NCBI GenBank assembly: GCA_965206025.1
Contig: CBDBIU010000004.1
Location: 1,984,001-2,048,000 of the forward strand
Length of the DNA stretch: 64,000 nt
Direction: 5' to 3'
DNA from: G963668345 sp965206025
GTDB lineage: Bacteria > Acidobacteriota > Terriglobia > Bryobacterales > UBA6623
How positions within the stretch are numbered: position 1 is the first letter of the stretch; each line of letters begins with the position of its first letter. Made by a program: the position numbers and the translations under genes. The notes beneath the pieces were generated by a model. The model was given only the letters and a program-made list of their open reading frames with translations, did no database searches and had not been told where the DNA came from. Shown piece after piece: positions 36,060-45,262 of the stretch.

Positions 36060-36130
36060 GGGAGCTCTCACCAGGTGGCGAGTCGAACTGTGTGAGAGAG
36101 GCCCGTCACTACAAGGCGTGCGCCGCTCAG
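36060..36130. repeat. Dispersed inverted-repeat element, fragment
   Basis: GGAGCTCTCACCAGGTGGCG, TGTGTGAGAGAGGCCCGTCA and CAAGGCGTGCGCCGCTCAGC match the left half of the dispersed repeat (orientation as copy 5). It lies between two convergent genes. Confidence 0.5.
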
Positions 36131-36219
36131 CGCGCGGAGGCGTGTTTTTGTGGGTGCATCCTGGCCCGCGACACGGGCGCGGGTGTCATGGGTGCCTGTG
36201 ATCGAACGGGGCTTGTCTT

Positions 36220-37191
36220 TTACTGAAGCAGCCCCCCGTGGCCGAGCGTCGAAATCTCGGCGGCGGAAAGCGGGTAGCGTGCGAGCAGCGGGGGCAGCAC
36301 CAGATCGACAACATTGGCTCTCGGCGAGCGGAAGCATCCGGGAGCGGCAACCACGGGGATCTCGCCCGCATAGCAAAGCAACAGTAGGTTGCCCGGTTCA
36401 ACCGGCGCCAGGAAGCTTTCTATCCGGCATCCCACTCTTGACATGGCTCGCCCAATTACGTCGTCCGGACCGGCGGGGGCGACGGTCGATGCGACCAAAA
36501 TAACGGTAGGGCGCGCTCTTAGAAGGTGCTCCAAACATCGCGCCACAGCCATTTCTTCCTCGATTGTCGAGAGAACAAAGGACGCTCCGACTCCCATGCG
36601 CTCGAGACGGGATTTCATGATGCCTTCAAACAGCTGGCGTCCCCGGTCGGGACGAATGGGATCGCTATAGAGGACGGCCACGGTCGGGCTCCCGATCGGC
36701 CGCGCCTGTAACAGCGGGCCTTGTTCCGATACCAGACTCAGGGCCTCCTCGAAGTCTTTGCGGGCAACAGCGAAAGGTGTCGTCTTGATCGACGCCGCAC
36801 GCTGTCCGGTCACGACAAACGAGAAGTTCGGCGCCGTCGCCACGGTGATGTGTCCCAGGCGGTTTACGGCCCGCAACAGTACCTCGTCCACCAGTAGACA
36901 CGAGTTTTCGGTGGCGAACAGATTGGCGCGTCCCCCGGCCGCTACACGGATCTCCAGGCTGCCACAGGCCGCTTCGCCGGCCACCTGGCTCGCCGCTGCG
37001 TCCTCCGGTATCTCGCCTTCCTCCAAAACTGCCACCCAAACCTGATCATGACCAGCCGAGTCGAGCAGCTGTACGTCCTCCTCGCTGATCTGGTGGCCCT
37101 TGGCTAACAGCTTCTTTCCCGAGGCATGAAAGATGGGCGTGCAGAGAAGCTTACCCACGGCGGTTCTTAGTTCGACAGCTTGCGCGATCAC
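36220..37191 (-). CDS. Molybdopterin-binding (MoeA-like) domain protein
   Basis: A 323-aa protein whose C-terminal half resembles the MoCF-biosynthesis (MoeA/MogA) fold: PTVAVLYSDPIRPDRGRQLF, VILVASTVAPAGPDDVIGRA and the characteristic EPGNLLLLCYAGEIPVVAAP followed by GCFRSPRANVVDLVLP. The N-terminal half (TAVGKLLCTPIFHASGKKLL, HQISEEDVQLLDSAGHDQVW) matches the family described as MoeA-like molybdopterin-binding proteins. It could act in molybdenum cofactor handling. The start is GTG at 37191 after AGGAGGGGGCGAC. No other Mo-cofactor gene is nearby. Confidence 0.78.
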   Translation of the reverse strand: MIAQAVELRTAVGKLLCTPIFHASGKKLLAKGHQISEEDVQLLDSAGHDQVWVAVLEEGEIPEDAAASQVAGEAACGSLEIRVAAGGRANLFATENSCLLVDEVLLRAVNRLGHITVATAPNFSFVVTGQRAASIKTTPFAVARKDFEEALSLVSEQGPLLQARPIGSPTVAVLYSDPIRPDRGRQLFEGIMKSRLERMGVGASFVLSTIEEEMAVARCLEHLLRARPTVILVASTVAPAGPDDVIGRAMSRVGCRIESFLAPVEPGNLLLLCYAGEIPVVAAPGCFRSPRANVVDLVLPPLLARYPLSAAEISTLGHGGLLQ

Positions 37192-37244
37192 GTCGCCCCC
37201 TCCTGTCTGTTAATCACCTCGCACGTTGACGAGGCGCATGTGGA

Positions 37245-37250
37245 ATTATA
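37245..37250 (-). promoter_or_regulatory. Possible -10 box of the molybdopterin-binding protein gene
   Basis: On the minus strand GTATAAT lies 54 bp upstream of the GTG start in an AT-rich stretch (37230-37330). No good -35 hexamer is seen at 16-18 bp, so this is only suggestive. Confidence 0.3.
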
Positions 37251-37378
37251 CATGACCTATTGTATCGGTATTCCACTTTTATATAAGATTTATTGCTTTC
37301 TTTACGGACTTGCCTATTTTTCGCCATGACATTAAGTTGGGCTCGGCGAATACTACGCCGGGCCTCAGTGTCCCCCAC

Positions 37379-37456
37379 TAGCCCGTTTTTCTCGCCACGT
37401 GGCGAGAAGCAATGCTCGCGTCCTTCGGTCGTCAGGTGTTAGGAAATGCTGGCTAG
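37379..37456. repeat. Dispersed inverted-repeat element, short copy
   Basis: Both ends are present, TAGCCCGTTTTTCTCGCCAC and CAGGTGTTAGGAAATGCTGGCTA, with only about 35 bp between. It lies in the 1.2-kb gene-free region 37192-38399, which otherwise holds an AT-rich stretch, MITE copy 5 and no supported gene. Confidence 0.65.
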
Positions 37457-37740
37457 TGCCGGCGCGGGGTGTCGTTTCCCTTCTCCTATCGGGCTCCACG
37501 GCCCCATCCCCCTTATTGATAGGCCCTTCAGCGTCGGGCGGCCAGAACGATCTCCGCCTTGATCGTCGGCCGGCGGATGTGAGCAGCCGGCGAACCCGCC
37601 CGTTGGCGGCGAGAAAATTAACGGAGGGTCAGAGTCCTTCTAATGCGCTGTTGGGACGCGAGAGCGTAATCCTGTCCGTAAATAGATGCAAGACTTACTC
37701 GGGAAACCCTTTATTGAAACATTAGTAGGTAATATTGTTG

Positions 37741-38196
37741 GGCTCTTCTGGGATTTTAGTGGCTGGCGGCGGTGAGTGACGGATCCCTCGCCACTGTGAG
37801 GCCGACCTCCCGGAGCCTGCTTCGGTGCCATTCAAGGGCTTCGTGACAACTCTACGGCCCCCAAGGCCGGGCGGCGACTGCGTTGGCCAAAAAGAATTAC
37901 TGATAAACAAAGGGTTACGAGTAGAGCAAGGCTGCTGGCAGGTAGTCGTACAGTCTCCCGAAGGCTGTGAAATGCAGATCCACAACTGTCATCCAGTGGC
38001 CACACTCAAAGAGATAACTCCCTGTTTATCAGTGTCTTATTCCCTTTACGAGTTGCCCACGACCGGACTGGCGTGTAGGGTATTTGGGGATTTCTTGGCC
38101 GCCTTTTGGGCTCCGATGTGACTGCGGGCGACGTCGGGTCGGCAGGATGGAGGAGCCGGCTACCCGTTGGCCACCCACTAAAAACCCGGAAGAGCC
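37741..38196 (+). mobile_element. ISL3-related MITE, copy 5 (456 bp)
   Basis: Perfect 8-bp duplication TATTGTTG at 37733-37740 and 38197-38204. It has the GCAGATCC variant shared with copies 3 and 6. It is inserted in a spacer downstream of argB and does not interrupt a recognisable gene. Confidence 0.95.
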
Positions 38197-38399
38197 TATT
38201 GTTGCAAGGTCCTCTCGAGGCCTGCGGTAGAGTCAACGGAGAACAACGGCAGCGAGAACAGTCTCAGTTCAGCAAAGGCAGGCTCCGGCCCGTCTCAGGG
38301 CGAAAAAAGAGGGGTAGTGCTCGGCGTGGCGTCGGATGAGAATGGGTTGGGTGAAGCGGCGGCGGGAGGAAACGAAGAAAGATTTGGCGAGGAGGTCGA

Positions 38400-39170
38400 T
38401 CAACGAGCCGCCAAGGCCGTACCGAGCTGGCGGCCGGCCAGGATGGAGGGCAGGGCGCTCGGCCGGTCGCCGGCGACAATGCGGACCTCCGCGATGCCCT
38501 GGGCGACGCCGGCGATGGCGGCGCGCAGCTTGGCTTCCATACCGCCGCGAGCTACGCCGCGGTCGATCAGCGCCTCGGCGTCCGCGGAGGTGAGACGGTG
38601 AATCGGTTGGCCGTGCTCGTCCAGCACGGCCTCGACGTCGGTTAGGAAGATCAGTTTTTCGGCCTGAAACTGAGCGGCGCAGGCGACGGCCATTTGGTCC
38701 GCGTTGACGTTATAGATTTCGCCGTTTCGGCCGCCGGCGATACAAGCGACGACGGGAAGGTATCCCCGCTCGGTCAGCAGATCCAATAGGTCAGTGTTCG
38801 CGCCCTCGATCCGTCCGACGGCGCCGAACCCCGAACCGAGGGGTGAGGCGGTGACCAGGCCCGCATCGATCCCCGACAGCCCCACGGCCCGGGCGCCCTG
38901 GCGCTGAAAGGCAGCGACGAGTTCGTGGTTCACGCTGCCGGCAAACACCTGCACCACGGCTTCGAGGATCTCCGGCGGCGTCACTCGAAACCCCTGGCGG
39001 AACTCGCTCGCGATCCCCTGCTCCTTGAGATAGCGGCTGAGACGTTTGCCGCCGCCGTGGACCAGCACGGCCTGATGGTCCGCGGCGATGGCAGCGATTT
39101 CCGCGCTTAGCCGGGAGCGGTGCTCTTCCGACTCGAGTAGCGTTCCGCCGATCTTAATGAGTAATTTCAC
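38400..39170 (-). CDS. argB: Acetylglutamate kinase
   Basis: A 256-aa amino-acid kinase that phosphorylates N-acetylglutamate in arginine biosynthesis. Seen are MKLLIKIGGTLLESEEHRSR (phosphate-binding Lys and Gly-Gly), VLVHGGGKRLSRYLKEQGI, FRQGFRVTPPEILEAVVQVF, YNVNADQMAVACAAQFQAEK and LIFLTDVEAVLDEHGQPI. Near the C-terminus are GGMEAKLRAAIAGVAQGIAE and VRIVAGDRPSALPSI. It follows argC in the same direction with about 60 bp between them, so the two probably form an operon. No argJ, argD or argF is in the window. Confidence 0.95.
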   Translation of the reverse strand: MKLLIKIGGTLLESEEHRSRLSAEIAAIAADHQAVLVHGGGKRLSRYLKEQGIASEFRQGFRVTPPEILEAVVQVFAGSVNHELVAAFQRQGARAVGLSGIDAGLVTASPLGSGFGAVGRIEGANTDLLDLLTERGYLPVVACIAGGRNGEIYNVNADQMAVACAAQFQAEKLIFLTDVEAVLDEHGQPIHRLTSADAEALIDRGVARGGMEAKLRAAIAGVAQGIAEVRIVAGDRPSALPSILAGRQLGTALAAR

Positions 39171-39231
39171 AGGCGCGTCGGCGCTGCCGGCTCTCCCGAC
39201 TGGAGGGCTTTGGCGGCCGGGGGTGTCGCGG

Positions 39232-40242
39232 TCAGAGCAGCCCTCGCGTCTCGGGAAAGCCCAGCATGAGGTTCATGTTCTGGACGGCCTGTCCGGCGGC
39301 CCCCTTCAGTAAGTTGTCTATCGCGGCGACGATCACGACCCGGCGGGTCGGCGGGTCGAGGCGAAAAGAGATGTCGCAATAGTTCGTGTGGGCCACCGAC
39401 TGAATGGTCGGAAAACTGCCCTCCGGATGAATCCGTACGAAAGGCTCCTTGTCGTAGACCTTGCCGTAGATGGCTTCCAGCTCTTGGCGGGAGGTGGAAT
39501 TCTCGGTGCGCAGATAAATCGTCTCCAGGATGCCGCGATGAACGGGGAGTAGTTGCGCGGTGAAACTGAACTCCTTCTCCTCCAAATCCGAGGTCAAAAG
39601 AACTTCCGGTACATGACGGTGATCGAGGACCGCGTAAGCTGAAAAGTTTTCCGTGACCGAAGAAAAATGCGTCTTCGTCGAGGGTCTCTTGCCGGCGCCG
39701 CTGACTCCGGACTTGGCGTCGCAGACGATGCCCGCTTCGCGGTCCAGCACCCCCGCGGTGACGAGCGGGCGGATCGCCAGGTTGGCGGCTGTGGGGTAGC
39801 AGCCCGGGTTCGATACCAAGCGGGCTAGTTTCGTGACCGCCCGGAAATACTCCGGCAAGCCGTAAACCGCCTCGGCCAGCAGATCCGGACGATTGTGACT
39901 CATGCCGTACCAGCGTTTGTAGCTGTCAACCGTTCGCAGCCGGAACGCCCCGCTTAAGTCGATGACCTTGGCGCCGGCGTCGAGAGCGATCGGCACGAGA
40001 TCGAGCGATACTTCAGGGGGTGTCGCCAGGCATACCAGCGAGATTCCGCTTCCCGCAATGTTCTCGCGCGACCACGGCATCCGTTCTGTCCCCTCTTCCG
40101 GTGCCGCTTGCTCTTCGGAGGACTGGCTGCGATGCTCCAGCAAGACAGCTTCGACGCCGGGATGGCGCACAAGGATCTTCACCAGCTCAGCTCCGCTGTA
40201 GCCGGTGAATCCTACGACGCCGACGCGCACTGCCTTGGCCAT
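39232..40242 (-). CDS. argC: N-acetyl-gamma-glutamyl-phosphate reductase
   Basis: A 336-aa NADP-dependent reductase that makes N-acetylglutamate semialdehyde. The N-terminus VRVGVVGFTGYSGAELVKIL is the nucleotide-binding start, CLATPPEVSLDLVPIALDAG follows, and the catalytic Cys148 lies in LVSNPGCYPTAANLA. GVSGAGKRPSTKTHF and HVPEVLL are also typical. The start at 40242 was chosen because MAKAVRVG matches the family start and GAGGCGAAG precedes it; an apparent longer frame runs into an insertion sequence. The IS copy at 40301 begins 58 bp upstream of the start and may have replaced the native argCB promoter. Confidence 0.95.
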   Translation of the reverse strand: MAKAVRVGVVGFTGYSGAELVKILVRHPGVEAVLLEHRSQSSEEQAAPEEGTERMPWSRENIAGSGISLVCLATPPEVSLDLVPIALDAGAKVIDLSGAFRLRTVDSYKRWYGMSHNRPDLLAEAVYGLPEYFRAVTKLARLVSNPGCYPTAANLAIRPLVTAGVLDREAGIVCDAKSGVSGAGKRPSTKTHFSSVTENFSAYAVLDHRHVPEVLLTSDLEEKEFSFTAQLLPVHRGILETIYLRTENSTSRQELEAIYGKVYDKEPFVRIHPEGSFPTIQSVAHTNYCDISFRLDPPTRRVVIVAAIDNLLKGAAGQAVQNMNLMLGFPETRGLL

Positions 40243-40300
40243 CGTCGATTCTTCGCCTCGCTGCTGATGATACTCAATCCATCGAATCGAGACAACTAAC

Positions 40301-41871
40301 AGTCTTGTCTCATGCAAGATGAGTCTGAACGAGGAGTTTGTTTCTCACACAAGATGAGCCTGAAGGATCGGGGAGTGGGCATGCTGGGAATTGACTATCC
40401 AAGTGCAAAACACCAGCAAGCTGAACCTGCAACAGATCCAGCAGTTTCTCCACTCCAGCGAGGAGATTCGATTCAAAGGCAAAGGGCGGGCCGAGATCTA
40501 CACGTGGGTGGCGCGCACGCTTCGCCAGCACGGCTACAGCCGCCAAAACCGCGCCGACAAAGGGCTGCTGCGGCAGTATCTGGTCAAGATGACCGGACTG
40601 AGCCGGGCGCAAATCACGCGGCTGATCCAGCAGTACCGGCAGGGCGGAGAACTCCAACCCGCCCGCTACCGGCGGCATCGCTTTGCCCGCAAGTACACGC
40701 CCGCCGACGTCGAACTGCTGGCGGCGGTGGACGAGGCCCACGAAACCCTCAGCGGCCCGGCCACGCGCAAGATCCTCGAGCGGGAATACCAGCAGTACCA
40801 GCAGCGCGAATACGAGCGGCTGGCGGGGATCTCGGTGGCCCAGATCTATCGCCTGCGGCGGCGCAGAGCCTACCGCCAGCGGCGGCTGCATTTCACCAAG
40901 ACCCGGCCCACGGCGGTGTCGATCGGCGAGCGGCGCCGGCCCGACCCGCAAGGCCAACCCGGCTTTCTGCGAGTGGATACGGTGCATCAAGGGGATCGCG
41001 ATGGCGTCAAGGGCGTCTACCACATCAATGCCGTGGATGAAGTCACCCAGTGGCAAGTGGTCGGCGCCACGCCCGCGATCAGTGAAGCCTGGCTGGAGCC
41101 GTTGCTGAAAGCCATGATCGAGCAGTTTCCCTTTCGTATCCGCGGCTTCCATTCCGACAACGGCAGCGAGTTCCTCAATCGCACGGTGGAGAAGCTATTG
41201 AACAAGCTGCTGATCGAACAGACCAAGTCGCGTCCGCGGCACTCCAACGACAACGGCTTGGTGGAATCGAAAAACGGCGCGGTGATCCGCAAACACATGG
41301 GATATACGTACATCGCGGCGCCGCACGCGGGGCGCATCCAGCGCTTCTACCAACAGCACTTCAATCCCTATTTGAACTTCCACCGGCCCTGCGGACAGCC
41401 CGAGATCAAGACCGACGCCAAAGGCAAGCAGAAGCGGGTGTACCGCCACTACCAGACGCCTTGGGAATCTTTCGAGAAGTTGCCCGAGGCCGCCAGCTAT
41501 CTCAAGCCAGGGCAGAGGCTGGAGGCTCTGGGCCGCATTGCCCAGGCCGAAAGCGACACGGCGGCGGCCCGCCGGATGCAGCGAGCCAAGCAGAAGCTGT
41601 TTGCCAGTTTCCGTTCCGCGAACACGCCGTGCTGAACAGCAGGAAGAGGGCTGTGGAAATGACGGGCGATGGAAAACGAGGAAAACCAAAACCAGGTTTC
41701 CCTTCGTTTCCCACCGCCCTTGGAAATCGCTCCGCGATTCCCACAATCCCACAACCCCGACGACGATTCTCCCCTTCCCAAAACTCAAAATCAAAAAGCC
41801 CGAAAGGAGCCCCAGCGACTCAAAAAGCCCCAACCCCCGTCTTCAGGCTCATCCTTCGATGAGAAAATGCT
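40301..41871 (+). mobile_element. 1571-bp DDE insertion sequence, copy 1
   Basis: Imperfect terminal inverted repeats AGTCTTGTCTCATGCAAGAT and AGCATTTTCTCATCGAAGGA, with a 5-bp duplication CTAAC at 40296-40300 and 41872-41876. The motif ATGAGTCTGAA / ATGAGCCTGAA recurs twice inside the left end and once inside the right end, likely transposase-binding sites. It carries one transposase gene. A second copy is inverted at 58689-60259. Confidence 0.94.
40391..41635 (+). CDS. IS transposase with integrase (rve) core
   Basis: A 414-aa transposase. The N-terminal helix-turn-helix part includes KMTGLSRAQITRLIQQYRQG. The catalytic triad is Asp196 (GFLRVDTVHQGD), Asp256 (FHSDNGSEF) and Glu292 (NDNGLVESKNG), with 35 residues between the last two, the classic DD(35)E. 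The start is a TTG at 40391, since no ATG lies in frame after the preceding stop. The fold is like IS481/IS3-type integrases, but the exact IS family was not determined. The protein is identical to that at 58925-60169. Confidence 0.95.
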   Translation: MTIQVQNTSKLNLQQIQQFLHSSEEIRFKGKGRAEIYTWVARTLRQHGYSRQNRADKGLLRQYLVKMTGLSRAQITRLIQQYRQGGELQPARYRRHRFARKYTPADVELLAAVDEAHETLSGPATRKILEREYQQYQQREYERLAGISVAQIYRLRRRRAYRQRRLHFTKTRPTAVSIGERRRPDPQGQPGFLRVDTVHQGDRDGVKGVYHINAVDEVTQWQVVGATPAISEAWLEPLLKAMIEQFPFRIRGFHSDNGSEFLNRTVEKLLNKLLIEQTKSRPRHSNDNGLVESKNGAVIRKHMGYTYIAAPHAGRIQRFYQQHFNPYLNFHRPCGQPEIKTDAKGKQKRVYRHYQTPWESFEKLPEAASYLKPGQRLEALGRIAQAESDTAAARRMQRAKQKLFASFRSANTPC

Positions 41872-42067
41872 CTAACCCGTATTTCTCACCAGCGGTCAGC
41901 ATGAGTGTAACCAAATGCCCGCCGTCAGGGATGTAGAAGCGCGATTCATCGCGTCCGCTCGCCGACGTGCCGTTCGCTGGGCGATGTACGCAAACTGTTG
42001 CTGCGAGCCGTGGCCGCTGGGCCTTTCAGCCCCATCCACTGCGGCCGTGGTGAGAAATGCGGGCTAA
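41872..42067. repeat. Dispersed inverted-repeat element, copy with nested GTAGGGGC-type block
   Basis: CTAACCCGTATTTCTCACCAG on the left and GGCCGTGGTGAGAAATGCGGGCTA on the right. The interior has a degenerate GTAGAAGCGCGATTCATCGCG block and TGGCCGCTGGGCCTTTCAGC. The IS at 40301-41871 is inserted exactly next to its left end, so the CTAAC duplication is part of it. The following 42068-42299 is GC-rich with no gene seen. Confidence 0.65.
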
Positions 42068-42299
42068 ACCCGGAGTACGGCACAGCCCCCCTTGGGCCCC
42101 CTGTTCCCCCAGCTCACCCAAAGACCGGCCCGGTCTCCGTGCCGCAACAGACTCCGATCCACAGGTCGCCGCGTATGGGGTAAGGACGGCTTGTTCGCCT
42201 TCCCCGCCCTCGCGCGGAGACCGCGGACCAAGCGGGGGTGCTGTCCTAGGGGCGAGACGACTACAATAGTCGAAGCAGACCACAAGGAGACAAAGTTAG

Positions 42300-42907
42300 A
42301 TGAGTGCTGCCGGTCAAGGCGTAGCCTTGGGTTCCTCCGCGGGCGACCTAGCCGTCGAGCTAGAGGATTACAGGGTACAAATCGAGCGGATCAAGGGGCG
42401 CTGCGAGGCGCTGGTGGAGGGGATCGACAACGAGGCCTTCAACTGGAAATCCGAGGAACGCCGATGGTCGATTTGTGAGTGCCTCGACCATTTGAATATC
42501 AGTGCCGGGCTTTATCTGCCTTTGATCGACAAGGCGCTTGCAAAAAGTCGCTCCCAGGGACTACTGGGATACGTCCCCGCGCGACGTAGTTTGATCGGAG
42601 GGTGGATTATCCGCTTCATCGAACCCCCGCCGAACGGCCGTGCCAGGGCGCCCAAGGTGTTTCGTCCCCAAGGCGGCCAGCTTTTGGAGAGCGTTGTTCC
42701 CAGGTTCATGGACCTCCAGGACCAGGTCTGGAAAGGCTGCGCCAGGCGAATGGCGTTGACTTATGGCGCACGAAGGTCCGCTCGCCGGCCCTTGCTTTGC
42801 TGAGGCTAAGCCTCGGCGAAACTTTTGCCCTCATGACGGCCCACGAGCGACGCCATCTGTGGCAGGCCGAGCAGATCAAGGGCGATCCCAGGTTTCCGGC
42901 AAGCTAG
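42300..42907 (+). pseudogene. DinB/YfiT-like protein gene with a frameshift
   Basis: The first frame (42300 to about 42730) encodes a helical DinB-like protein (DYRVQIERIKGRCEALVEGI, WSICECLDHLNISAGLYLPL). After VWK the similarity moves to the -1 frame, which reads LRQANGVDLWRTKVRSPA and then LSLGETFALMTAHERRHLWQ with the family's metal-ligand His near the end, stopping at 42907. One base appears lost near 42730-42740 (AAAGGCTGC). AAGGAG lies ten bases before the ATG. DinB-family proteins are metal-dependent four-helix bundles, some of which are thiol transferases. The frameshift may be real or a sequencing error. Confidence 0.7.
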
Positions 42908-43035
42908 ACGATCTCTGCGCCTCGTGCAACTACAAGTTCTCTCTTAAGATTCACCGTTGTGACCGTCCCACTTCCATCCGACCGCCCTTCGAATCACGGG
43001 GTCCCAGGAACGTATCTTGACACCTGTAACAAGCA

Positions 43036-43476
43036 GTGCTATTTCTACTCCAGGGTCGGGTCGATCGCTACATCCACCGCCACCCGCATTTCCCCGATTC
43101 GTCGTCGGAACGGGATGTAGTGGGCCATGGTACACACGTGGCCGGAGTTATAGCAGCAAGCTCTAATCCTGAGGTGGGCATAAGAGGCCTCTGTCGCTGT
43201 CAGCTTGCTGTTTGGAAGATCTTTGGCGATCAGCCAGAGTCTACCCGCAGTGGCAGATGGGAGTACGTTGTGGACCCGTTTATGTATCATCGCGCTCTGG
43301 CCGCCTGCGTGGACGAGGGAATCCACGTTGTCAACCTCAGTATCGGCGGCCCAGGGGAGCCTGACTTTCAGGAAAAGGCGCTCTTCGGCCTGTTAATGGC
43401 AAAGGGATGCACAGTTGACCTGGGAAAAGGATTTCGAAATCGAAGTTGTTTTCGATCGTACTACTGCGAACTCTAG
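43036..43476 (+). pseudogene. Fragment of a subtilisin-like (S8) serine protease
   Basis: The frame contains SERDVVGHGTHVAGVIAASS, the catalytic His motif of peptidase S8, and HVVNLSIGGPGEPDFQEKAL, the usual strand with the oxyanion-side SIGG. The N-terminal Asp motif (DTG type) and the C-terminal Ser motif (GTSMA type) are absent, and the frame ends in unrelated sequence near 43440. It is therefore a broken remnant, not a functional protease. It lies between the frameshifted DinB gene and a dispersed repeat, in a small zone of decayed genes. Confidence 0.7.
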
Positions 43477-43532
43477 ACTTCCTGCAATACCCGGACAACT
43501 TCATCAGGTGGCCCTGCGGTTGGCTGCGCGAC

Positions 43533-43715
43533 TAGCCTGCTTTTCTCACCACCTGACGGTCGAAGCACGCAATAGGCCCGCCATTACTGCGTTGCGCTCG
43601 CTCGCCGTGCTCAACGGACTGTTCAAGTACGCCTCCGCTCGCCAAGCGGCGCGCGCCTTGTACTGACGGGCCTCTCACGCACTTCGTCCCGCGACGTGGT
43701 GAGGAAAGCAGGCTA
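43533..43715. repeat. Dispersed inverted-repeat element, full-length copy (183 bp)
   Basis: TAGCCTGCTTTTCTCACCAC at the left, GACGTGGTGAGGAAAGCAGGCTA at the right. The body has TAGGCCCGCCATTACTGCGT, GCTCGCCGTGCTCAACGGAC, CAAGCGGCGCGCGCCTTGTA and CTGACGGGCCTCTCACGCAC. This is one of the best-preserved copies; the rest of the 43477-43822 spacer shows no gene. Confidence 0.88.
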
Positions 43716-43822
43716 ACGGTCCGCCCTTCCGCTGCTTGGCACGTGGATGGTAAGTCCGCTGCCGCATGAATCTCGGCGGGCCTCCTCTACCTCCCCTTTA
43801 GCGCAGCTAGATCAAACCTGGC

Positions 43823-45211
43823 TTGTGCTATGATTGCCGAGAATTGCCGCCGCAGAAGATAGCACGCAACCCATTTCTCCAGCGAGCTTGTGCCCTCGCA
43901 GTGGTACTCCAGCTCGCCCACGCGTGGGCGCTCCCGGCCGGAGAGCCGGCCGAGAATTGGCCGCAGTGGAGGGGGCCGCAGCTGAACGGCGCCAGCTCCA
44001 CCGCCCGGGACCTCCCGGTTCATTGGACGCGGACGGAAAACGTGCTCTGGCGGTTGAAGACGCCGAGCTGGAGCGCGGCGACGCCAATCGTCTGGAAAGA
44101 CACCGTCCTGGTGACCTCGGCCGAAGAGGGGTTCGAGCGGCTCTCCGGATACCGAAGGCGCGGCGGGCAAGCCGAGGCTGGGGGCAAGGACAAGCTGCTT
44201 CTTCTGGCCGTCGGCCGCCACGACGGCTCCATCCGTTGGCGGCGAGTGATCGGAGAGGGCAATCGCCTTTGGCGCAAGCAGAACTCGGCTTCGCCCTCCC
44301 CGGTGACCGACGGCACCCACATCTGGGTGATGACCGGCAACGGCACCCTCACGGCCCTTGACTTCGAGGGCAATCAGCTCTGGCAACGAAACATCCAGAA
44401 AGACTACGGGCGCTTCGGCCTCAACCACGGTTACGCCTCCTCGCCGCTGCTCTACAAAGACCGGCTTTACGTTCAGGTGCTCCACGGGATGACGACCGAC
44501 GACCCCTCCTACGTTTTCGCCGTCGACAAGGCCACGGGCAAGACGATTTGGAAAGTCGAGCGGCCGACCGACGCCCCGGCTGAAGCGCCCGACGACTATT
44601 CGACCCCGTTGCCGGCAGCGGTAGCGGGCAAAGTTCAGCTCGTGGTGTCGGGCGGCGACTACGTGACGGGCCATGATCTTGCGACAGGCCGAGAGATTTG
44701 GCGCATGGGCGGCTTCAACCCCGACAGCGGGCATTACTATCGCACCATCGCGTCTTCGCTTTTTTTGGACGGCATCGTCTACACCACCAGCACCCGCGGC
44801 AAACCCTTCATCGCCTTCCGCGCCGGCGGCAAGGATGACATCACCCAGACAAACGAAGTCTGGAAAAACAACCTCGGCCCGGACGTTCCCACCCCGACAA
44901 CCGACGGCAAGTTGATCTACGTCGTCAACGACAAGGGCATCGTCACCTCCCTCGACGCTAAGACAGGCGAAATCGTCTGGGACCGCCTGCGGATCGAACC
45001 CGGAACCTATAGCGCCTCCCCGTTGCTGGCCGACGGCAAGCTCTACGCCACGAGTGAAGACGGAACAACAACGGCCGTTCAGCTCGGCGGTGAGTTCAAG
45101 ATTCTCGGCGTCAGCAAGCTAGACGATTTCACATTAGCCAGCCCGGTCGCGGTCGGGAATCAGATCTTCATCCGCACGTCCGGATATTTGTACTGCCTGG
45201 CGAAGAAGTGA
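43823..45211 (+). CDS. Secreted PQQ-type beta-propeller (quinoprotein-like) protein
   Basis: A 462-aa protein with repeated blades typical of outer membrane assembly BamB-like or PQQ-like propellers. WPQWRGPQLNGASSTARDLP begins the mature protein, then GNGTLTALDFEGNQLWQRNI, FAVDKATGKTIWKVERPTD, HDLATGREIWRMGGFNPDS and SLDAKTGEIVWDRLRIEPGT. WPQWRGP near the N-terminus is typical of planctomycete/acidobacterial secreted propellers. A hydrophobic leader (ALAVVLQLAHAWALPAG) is present. The start is uncertain: no in-frame ATG exists, TTG 43823 is used here and an out-of-frame ATG lies at 43830. The substrate and cofactor use are unknown. Confidence 0.82.
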   Translation: MCYDCRELPPQKIARNPFLQRACALAVVLQLAHAWALPAGEPAENWPQWRGPQLNGASSTARDLPVHWTRTENVLWRLKTPSWSAATPIVWKDTVLVTSAEEGFERLSGYRRRGGQAEAGGKDKLLLLAVGRHDGSIRWRRVIGEGNRLWRKQNSASPSPVTDGTHIWVMTGNGTLTALDFEGNQLWQRNIQKDYGRFGLNHGYASSPLLYKDRLYVQVLHGMTTDDPSYVFAVDKATGKTIWKVERPTDAPAEAPDDYSTPLPAAVAGKVQLVVSGGDYVTGHDLATGREIWRMGGFNPDSGHYYRTIASSLFLDGIVYTTSTRGKPFIAFRAGGKDDITQTNEVWKNNLGPDVPTPTTDGKLIYVVNDKGIVTSLDAKTGEIVWDRLRIEPGTYSASPLLADGKLYATSEDGTTTAVQLGGEFKILGVSKLDDFTLASPVAVGNQIFIRTSGYLYCLAKK

Positions 45212-45262
45212 GGGCCGGGTCGGAAGCTAGCGGCCTCCGGGCACCCATTCGAACGCTCGGCG

